The position numbers and the translations under genes were made by a program. From positions 124,001 to 188,000 of the IMG/VR virus record IMGVR_UViG_3300027733_001253: a DNA stretch of 64,000 nt, one strand, 5' to 3'. The stretch comes from a virus. Each line of letters opens with the position of its first letter. Positions within the stretch are counted from its first letter, which is position 1. Shown piece by piece: positions 58,750-64,000 of the stretch. The notes below the pieces were generated by a model, which saw nothing but the letters and a program-made list of their open reading frames with translations, made no database searches and was not told the origin of the DNA.

Positions 58750-59094
58750 ATGAACTTAACAGTTACAGAAAACGCAAGAGCAAAGATATTAGAAGTAATA
58801 GCAGAAGAGGGAAATCCTGCATTAAGATTACGCATGTATGTACAAGGTGGAGGATGCTCAGGAATGAGTTATGGATTCACACTAGATGAAGTACAAAACG
58901 AAGATGATTGGGCTATTCCAGCTGGATCTACTACGATTTTAGTAGATAGTATGAGTATGCAATATGTTGCCGGAGCAGAAGTTGATTTTAAAGATGACTT
59001 ATCCGGTAGTCAATTCACTATTAGTAACCCAAATGCACAGACAACTTGCGGTTGTGGAAGCAGTTTTCAGCCAAGCTATGACATGATGGAGTGA
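58750..59094 (+). CDS. A-type iron-sulfur carrier protein (IscA/ErpA)
   Basis: This 114-residue protein has the three conserved cysteines of A-type carriers: C36 in [11 protein letters not shown], and C100 and C102 in TTCGCGSSF. It passes Fe-S clusters to acceptor enzymes. The window encodes at least six radical SAM enzymes, each requiring a [4Fe-4S] cluster, so this gene could support their assembly. Such carriers are known in marine T4-like phages. ATG 58750 follows the kinase stop by one base. Confidence 0.9.
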   Translation: MNLTVTENARAKILEVIAEEGNPALRLRMYVQGGGCSGMSYGFTLDEVQNEDDWAIPAGSTTILVDSMSMQYVAGAEVDFKDDLSGSQFTISNPNAQTTCGCGSSFQPSYDMME

Positions 59095-59113
59095 TACTGA
59101 TTTAATCCCTATT

Positions 59114-59122
59114 GATAAATAC
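59114..59122 (+). promoter_or_regulatory. T4-type late promoter motif (GATAAATAC)
   Basis: GATAAATAC lies 16 bases before ATG 59139, with an AAGGA site between. It is the clearest late promoter, in front of an obvious virion gene. Confidence 0.6.
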
Positions 59123-59138
59123 ATAATAAGGACTAACC

Positions 59139-61685
59139 ATGGCAATTTCAGGCATAGAAAACATCAATATTGGGTTACAGAACGAAGCTGCGGGCAGTGA
59201 TTCGTTATATACGGCCTTTAATAAATCTAAGAACAATTTCACTACACTATTTTCTTGTGCTAGTCCAACTACAACTTTTGTTTCTGGCAATGGAATATAT
59301 GTAGAATATAGTAATAGCAACACATATTTGACTATCACAAACACCGGTGTAACTAATTTAGTTGCCGGTGATGATAGTATTGTTTTAACTCAAAGTAACG
59401 GGAACATAACAATTACTGCGCCTGGAGGCGGTAATGGTGGCGGTGGTGTATCAAACATTGATGTGGTAGGCGCAGCAGCAGGAGCTAGGATCACCTCAGT
59501 GGGCGGACCTATTATTAGTAGTGGTATCATCACATTGGATTTAGCTACCAGTGGTGTTGTTGCTGGTACGTATACTTATCCAACCGTTACAGTAGACCAA
59601 TATGGTCGTGTTACTAGTATAGCAAATGCTGCTTCCACTGGTACTGTAACTAGTGTAGGTGTGACAACAACTGGTGCAGGTATACAAATATCTGGTAGTC
59701 CTATTACTACCGCAGGAAACATCAGTATCATTAATACTGGTGTAACAAGATTAAATGCTGGCTCTGGAATATCACTTAGTAGTAGTAATGGAAACATTAC
59801 AGTTTCTACCTCAGCAGCGGCGGCAGGTGTCACTAGTGTAGGTCTATCTAGTACTTCATTAGATGTAACAAATAGTCCTATAACATCAACTGGTACAATG
59901 ACAGTAGATTTACCTACTAACACTTCTATAGTGGGTAATTTAACTGTTGGTAATAATTTAACAGTAACTGGAAATACAACCGTTACGGGAAACTTAACAG
60001 TTACAGGAAATACAATCTATTACAATGTAACTTCATTTAATGTTCAAGATCCAATCATTTCATTGGGCGGCGGACCAAACGGCAATGCATTAACAAGTAA
60101 TGATGGGAAAGATAGAGGAACTGCATTACAGTATTATACAAGTGCGCCCGTAACTGCGTTTATGGGATGGGATACTGGTAATAGTGAATTTGCATTTGGT
60201 AGTAATGTAACTATTGCTAGCGAAGTAGTAACTTATAATACATTAGGTAATGCACGAGGATTAACTTGGTTGGGTAATGTAAGTGGTACAACAGGTGTAT
60301 TTAGTACGAGTGCTAACATTCCATTAATCAATAGTGGTACTAGCAATATCACACTTACATCTGGTGGTAATGTTTCTACGTTTATCGCGGGCAATGTAAC
60401 TGCTCAATTTGTTGTTACATCGACCGGCGCTAACATAGCAGGTACTGCTAACGTTGTTGGTAACTTAATTTCAGGCAATTCAACTACAACTACATCAGTT
60501 ATTACAACTGGTAACATCACTACTATCAATAGTGGACTATTACAAAATGGTAATAGTAACATTTCTATTACTGCTAATGCAAATGTATCTATTGCAGTAA
60601 CAGGTGCTAACAGATTAGTATTAACTAGTACTGGTGCTAATATCACAGGCACAGCAAATGTATCCGGTAATGCTAATGTACTTAATTTAGGCACAGCGCA
60701 AGTACTAGCAAGTGCTAATGTAACCAGTCCGCAATTTATATCTAATGTTGCAGGCGGTACTGCACCTTTTGTAGTTACAAGTACAACACAGGTAGCTAAT
60801 TTAAGTGTAGCAACAGCAGGTAGTGCTACAACAGCAGGTAGTGCTACAACAGCAGGTACTGTAACAACAGCAGCACAAGGTAATATTACTAGTGTTGGCA
60901 CACTAACATCATTGGGAGTTAATGGTACAGTAACCGCAGTAGCATTTACTGCTAACACAGGTGTATTTACTGGTAACGGAAATGGGTTGAGTTCATTGGT
61001 AGGTGCTAATGTAACTGGAACTGTAGCTAGTGCAACAAATGCGTCGGCATTATTACAAAATACATCTACATCAACAACGGTATACCCTACGTTCTCTACA
61101 TCATCATCAAATGGGAATTCATCTGCGGTAATTAATACAAGCATTAGTGCTAACTTGGGCAATGCATCTATTACAGCAACAACGTTTGTTGGTGCTTTGT
61201 CCGGAGCAGCAACAAGCGCAACTACAGCAGGAACCGTAACAACAGCAGCACAAGGTAATATTACTAGTGTTGGTACATTAACAACTTTAACTAGTGGTAA
61301 TTTAACCGGTACTGGTTTTATACTTTCTAATAGTAAAACTCAAGGTGTTGGATATGCATCAGGTGCTGGTAGTGCAGGAACTCAAGCAACAAGTCGTAGT
61401 ACAGCAGTCGCAATGGCAGCACCATGTGTTACTGGATCAATTACATTGTTTACTACAACATCTACTGCTAATACATGGAATAGCTTTGCTGTATCTAATG
61501 TAGTTTGTACAGTATCTGATATAGTTATAATAAATTTCCGTTCCGGTGCTACTGCTACCAGTTATATTCCTAGCATTTTATCGGTTGGCGCTAATACATT
61601 TACCATACAGATATACAATCAATCTGCTATCCCAAGTGATACTCCAATAATTAATTTTGCAATACTTAGAGGCGCCAACGCTTAA
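59139..61685 (+). CDS. Tail-fibre-like virion protein
   Basis: This 848-residue protein starts with ISGIENINIGLQNEAAGSD, a phage-fibre-like head, and then has long runs of short beta repeats (NLTVTGNTTVTG, TSVGTLTSL, TTAGTVTTAAQGN). A region around 300-345 (VQDPIISLGGGPNG, GWDTGNSEFAFG) is typical of fibre modules seen in T4-like marine phages. It is very rich in T, S, N, G and V. No catalytic domain or chaperone domain is seen. Confidence 0.75.
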   Translation: MAISGIENINIGLQNEAAGSDSLYTAFNKSKNNFTTLFSCASPTTTFVSGNGIYVEYSNSNTYLTITNTGVTNLVAGDDSIVLTQSNGNITITAPGGGNGGGGVSNIDVVGAAAGARITSVGGPIISSGIITLDLATSGVVAGTYTYPTVTVDQYGRVTSIANAASTGTVTSVGVTTTGAGIQISGSPITTAGNISIINTGVTRLNAGSGISLSSSNGNITVSTSAAAAGVTSVGLSSTSLDVTNSPITSTGTMTVDLPTNTSIVGNLTVGNNLTVTGNTTVTGNLTVTGNTIYYNVTSFNVQDPIISLGGGPNGNALTSNDGKDRGTALQYYTSAPVTAFMGWDTGNSEFAFGSNVTIASEVVTYNTLGNARGLTWLGNVSGTTGVFSTSANIPLINSGTSNITLTSGGNVSTFIAGNVTAQFVVTSTGANIAGTANVVGNLISGNSTTTTSVITTGNITTINSGLLQNGNSNISITANANVSIAVTGANRLVLTSTGANITGTANVSGNANVLNLGTAQVLASANVTSPQFISNVAGGTAPFVVTSTTQVANLSVATAGSATTAGSATTAGTVTTAAQGNITSVGTLTSLGVNGTVTAVAFTANTGVFTGNGNGLSSLVGANVTGTVASATNASALLQNTSTSTTVYPTFSTSSSNGNSSAVINTSISANLGNASITATTFVGALSGAATSATTAGTVTTAAQGNITSVGTLTTLTSGNLTGTGFILSNSKTQGVGYASGAGSAGTQATSRSTAVAMAAPCVTGSITLFTTTSTANTWNSFAVSNVVCTVSDIVIINFRSGATATSYIPSILSVGANTFTIQIYNQSAIPSDTPIINFAILRGANA

Positions 61686-61709
61686 AATATAATGGGTACT
61701 TAAAACCTA

Positions 61710-61717
61710 ACTAAATA
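61710..61717 (+). promoter_or_regulatory. ACTAAATA motif before gene 61723
   Basis: ACTAAATATTTG ends 3 bases before ATG 61723. The same word precedes pstS and the porin. It may be a second class of late-type element. Confidence 0.3.
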
Positions 61718-61722
61718 TTTGA

Positions 61723-61986
61723 ATGGAACATCCATTCTTAGACAGAAAACAATTGTCTGAAAAGACACTTGAAGAAATTCAGACCGATATCACCGGTTTA
61801 ATGAATAAGCTAAACTTTGCCTATAAAATGGGTAATCGTCCATTAATCAATCAGCTTACTATGGTAATCGAAAGCTATCGCAGAGAAGCTGGCGAGAAAC
61901 TTGATCAGGTTATGGAAAAACAAAACCTCAAGAATCAAGTCTACATACAAAAAGAGGGTGAAAGTGGCAACAAAAATAGAACGTGA
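61723..61986 (+). CDS. Small helical T4-like phage protein
   Basis: This 87-residue, almost all-helical protein begins MEHPFLDRKQLSEKTLEE and has INQLTMVIESYRREA, a pattern common to a small conserved protein of T4-like marine phages. Function unknown. Its end overlaps the next gene by 23 bp. Confidence 0.65.
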   Translation: MEHPFLDRKQLSEKTLEEIQTDITGLMNKLNFAYKMGNRPLINQLTMVIESYRREAGEKLDQVMEKQNLKNQVYIQKEGESGNKNRT

Positions 61987-62557
61987 ATTCGCATTCCAAG
62001 CAGCGGTTCATTTTGAAGGATACTTCTTAATGACTGTATATGAACTTTCATTAGGAATGGAAGTTGATACAGCATCTATTAAAGAGCAAAATATAGCAAT
62101 GGATAGAATAACTTATTTCTTAACTGAGTGTTTAGAAAATAGTGTATTCGTAGAACACACAGACAAAAAGGCTATAGAAAAATATCTACAAGCAGATATT
62201 AAAGTATGCACTCTTCCAGAAGAACCATACGATCAAATTATAACCATTCTATTATTATTAAAACTTAATGCTATCACTGAAGGTAAACTTCATGTAAATA
62301 CTATCTCACTACGATCTGGATTAAGTGATGATGTTAAATTTATATATGATATAGATACTGCTAGCAACCATCCTTTTGGTAATAAATCGTGGTGGTCAGA
62401 ATGCAGCACCGTTATGTCTGATGTAGCTAAAACTAATAAAAAAGAAAAAATAGTTAAACTAATTAAACAACATTGCGATTGGGCAAGCGTTGGTTTAGAT
62501 TGGGAACAAAAAGAATACAAAACTACTGAAATTATTTTTCAGGATAAACAACCATAA
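61964..62557 (+). CDS. Conserved T4-like phage protein
   Basis: This 197-residue protein starts at GTG 61964, behind GAGGGTG, inside the upstream gene. It is soluble with helical N-terminal and mixed C-terminal parts (WWSECSTVMSDVAKTNK). I associate it with conserved proteins of unknown role that lie beside the gene at 61723 in T4-like phages; this is recall, not measured. Confidence 0.55.
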   Translation: MATKIEREFAFQAAVHFEGYFLMTVYELSLGMEVDTASIKEQNIAMDRITYFLTECLENSVFVEHTDKKAIEKYLQADIKVCTLPEEPYDQIITILLLLKLNAITEGKLHVNTISLRSGLSDDVKFIYDIDTASNHPFGNKSWWSECSTVMSDVAKTNKKEKIVKLIKQHCDWASVGLDWEQKEYKTTEIIFQDKQP

Positions 62558-62595
62558 CTGTTGATTTGCTCAACAGTCTATGTTATCATTCATGG

Positions 62596-63105
62596 ATGAA
62601 AACAGATATGTATGGGCAGATTATTCTCACAGAAAATGATCTCTGTGATTTATATATGCGTGATCCAATACGAACTATCAAAGGGTGTTTTGTAGATAAG
62701 AAAATCAACTTAGATGATATTTTTCTGTCTAACGAAAATCTACCCATACTAGTAGAATATGTTGACAGTAAGTTATCATTGGAACAATTTGATAATCACA
62801 ATCAATCACAATGGCACATGCCCATTGAATACTATGAAATGGATATTGCTAAATGGGTATTGGATCAATGTAAAAACGAAGAAGAACTACAACGTGCAGG
62901 TGATGAACTGATAAAATTCCATGATAGGAGTATGTTCCCACTACTACAGTACTTGAAGTACCTTGTGGACACAATGCGTAGAAACAATATCGTATGGGGA
63001 GTGGGTCGTGGTAGTAGTGTGGCAAGCTATGTATTGTATTTGATAGGAATTCACAGAATAAATAGCTTGTACTACCAATTGTCGGTAGATGAATTTTTAA
63101 AATAA
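62596..63105 (+). CDS. DNA polymerase III alpha-like protein, short form lacking catalytic aspartates
   Basis: The 169-residue protein matches a short piece of bacterial DnaE: MPIEYYEMDIAKWVL, then EEELQRAGDEL and NIVWGVGRGSSVASYVLYLI, corresponding to the GPGRGS region of the palm. It stops at VDEFLK, just before the place where DnaE has its catalytic PDFDVDF aspartates. So it cannot polymerise on its own. The frame ends naturally and is followed by AAGGAGAT and the next gene, so this looks like a stable short form rather than an accident. Confidence 0.7.
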   Translation: MKTDMYGQIILTENDLCDLYMRDPIRTIKGCFVDKKINLDDIFLSNENLPILVEYVDSKLSLEQFDNHNQSQWHMPIEYYEMDIAKWVLDQCKNEEELQRAGDELIKFHDRSMFPLLQYLKYLVDTMRRNNIVWGVGRGSSVASYVLYLIGIHRINSLYYQLSVDEFLK

Positions 63106-63115
63106 GGAGATTAAA

Positions 63116-63496
63116 ATGGCTACACATAGAACAGCAATGGGCAAAACAGTTGATATGTCTGCGATTCTAGCTAAGAATGAAAAAACTAGAGCAGTTGGTA
63201 ACATGGGCGTAAATGCACGTGGAGATACGATTGATGCATACGGAAGAATTATCAAACCAGTAACTGCCAAAGTTAATGAAGCATATGGGAAAACAGTAGG
63301 TAATCGTTCTGCACAAGCAACAAAAAATATACCAAAGCCCCAATCAAAAATACAACCAGATGCTAAAGTAGCATCACCAGTAGAAATTCCAGAACTAACA
63401 GAGCATGAGCGTGAGTTGGATGAATTTTTAGAAGATGATATTGAAGTTGAAAAAATAAAAGAAGAAGAAGTAAAGAAAGCAACCAAGAAGAAATAA
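63116..63496 (+). CDS. Conserved T4-like phage protein
   Basis: This 126-residue protein begins MATHRTAMGKTVDMSAILA and has VGNMGVNARGDTID, a pattern seen in T4-like phages just before the co-chaperonin gene. The C-terminal half is proline-rich then acidic and lysine-rich. Function unknown. AAGGAG lies before the ATG. Confidence 0.65.
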   Translation: MATHRTAMGKTVDMSAILAKNEKTRAVGNMGVNARGDTIDAYGRIIKPVTAKVNEAYGKTVGNRSAQATKNIPKPQSKIQPDAKVASPVEIPELTEHERELDEFLEDDIEVEKIKEEEVKKATKKK

Positions 63497-63497
63497 T

Positions 63498-63908
63498 ATG
63501 GAAGAAATTACACTAGACTTTGAAACCACTGACGAAAAGAAATTAGCGTTTGAACCGCATAAGTTTAAGAAAAGTCAATTCAAACCAATCGGCGCACATA
63601 TCATTGTTTATGATATGAGTTTTGATGTTCGTATTACCACTAGCGGTATACTACTACCCAATGATGATATGAAAAGTGCTGGTATCAGACCTCGCTGGGG
63701 AAAGATATACAAGATTGGCGCAGAGAATAAAGACCCTGATTTGTATGAAGAACTATGGGTCATGGTAAGTCATGGTCGCTGGACACGTGGAATCGATATT
63801 GAAGATGAAACGGGTAAGAAAACATTGCGTAGAGTTGATCCTAGTGATATACTATTAGCGTCAGATGAACAAGTATATGACGAAACATTTAGCGACAAGG
63901 TGTATTAA
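63498..63908 (+). CDS. Co-chaperonin, gp31/GroES-like
   Basis: This 136-residue protein has a GroES-type barrel: PIGAHIIVYDMSFDVRITTSG, GILLPNDD, a mobile-loop region and GKIYKIGAENKDPDLY, ending with SDILLASDE. In T4, gp31 replaces GroES on GroEL to fold the large capsid protein. Its position beside virion genes suits that role. It starts two bases after the previous stop and its own stop overlaps the next start. Confidence 0.85.
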   Translation: MEEITLDFETTDEKKLAFEPHKFKKSQFKPIGAHIIVYDMSFDVRITTSGILLPNDDMKSAGIRPRWGKIYKIGAENKDPDLYEELWVMVSHGRWTRGIDIEDETGKKTLRRVDPSDILLASDEQVYDETFSDKVY

Positions 63909-64000
63909 TGATAAATTGGTTTAAGAAAAAAGTTATTAGCTGGGTTAGAGAAGATTGGGATAAAGTTCGAAGTGATGGTGATAATGGGTTGATTCCCATG
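63908..64000 (+). CDS. Partial gene at window end, unknown
   Basis: ATG 63908 overlaps the co-chaperonin stop (TAATG). The 31 codons visible encode MINWFKKKVISWVREDWD..., a helical basic-to-acidic start. The rest lies outside the window; no family can be named. Confidence 0.6.
   Translation, partial: MINWFKKKVISWVREDWDKVRSDGDNGLIPM

Noticed and set aside
1-64000. CRISPR array, integrase, transposase or tRNA cluster
   Set aside because: No spaced direct repeats, no recombinase or DDE motifs in any frame and no complete cloverleaf were seen.

Overview
The window is a low-GC segment of a large tailed phage genome, most probably a T4-like myovirus of a freshwater or marine betaproteobacterium. 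Phage signs are the T4-type structural and late genes near the right end (gp31/GroES-like co-chaperonin, tail-fibre-like proteins), T4-type ATAAATA late-promoter motifs at many starts, a T4-like DNA ligase, dCMP deaminase, MazG-like pyrophosphatase and dozens of tightly packed, often 1-4 bp overlapping small genes. Betaproteobacterial signs are a Burkholderiales-type outer-membrane porin, a circularly permuted (two-piece) tmRNA gene and a PqqA peptide. The PqqA gene hints at a host with a PQQ-dependent dehydrogenase, for example a methylotroph, but this is inference.

Layout. 1-15.5 kb: a surface/peptide-modification island with six complete or partial radical SAM enzymes, a UDP-sugar dehydrogenase-like protein, two GT10-like paralogues and a 1353-residue protein made of repeats. 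15.5-16.6 kb: small genes, a permuted tmRNA with tag ANDELYSLAA, and a 24-residue pqqA gene with its own terminator. 16.7-21.1 kb: a phosphate-starvation cassette of porin, pstS (with a Pho-box-like site), a PlcP-type phosphoesterase and an Agt-like glycosyltransferase, followed on the other strand by a membrane protein. 21.2-30.9 kb: small early-type genes behind near-identical sigma-70 promoters, DNA ligase, membrane and secreted proteins. 30.9-37.6 kb: clpX, ribosomal protein bS21, hsp20, clpS, a catalytically dead phosphoesterase, clpP and another radical SAM enzyme. 37.6-45.5 kb: a second early-type cluster of small genes with the same promoters, plus nucleotide-metabolism genes. 45.5-55.1 kb, minus strand: a D,D-carboxypeptidase-like enzyme, a secreted protein, a 2116-residue adhesin-like protein and membrane proteins, one with a chemoreceptor-like sensor domain. 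55.2-64 kb: HAD nucleotidase, AbrB-like protein, IF-1, Fe/Mn superoxide dismutase, kinase-like protein, A-type Fe-S carrier, tail-fibre-like protein, a truncated DNA polymerase III alpha-like protein and the gp31-like co-chaperonin.

How the parts fit. Three themes stand out. First, takeover of translation and protein quality control: bS21 and IF-1 act at initiation, tmRNA rescues stalled ribosomes and adds an LAA-ending tag, ClpX/ClpP/ClpS would degrade tagged proteins, and Hsp20 and the co-chaperonin help folding. Second, phosphorus economy: PstS and the porin import phosphate while PlcP and Agt would replace phospholipids with glycolipids. Third, iron-sulfur and radical chemistry: many radical SAM enzymes with an A-type Fe-S carrier and a superoxide dismutase. 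No tRNA, integrase, CRISPR array or transposon was seen.
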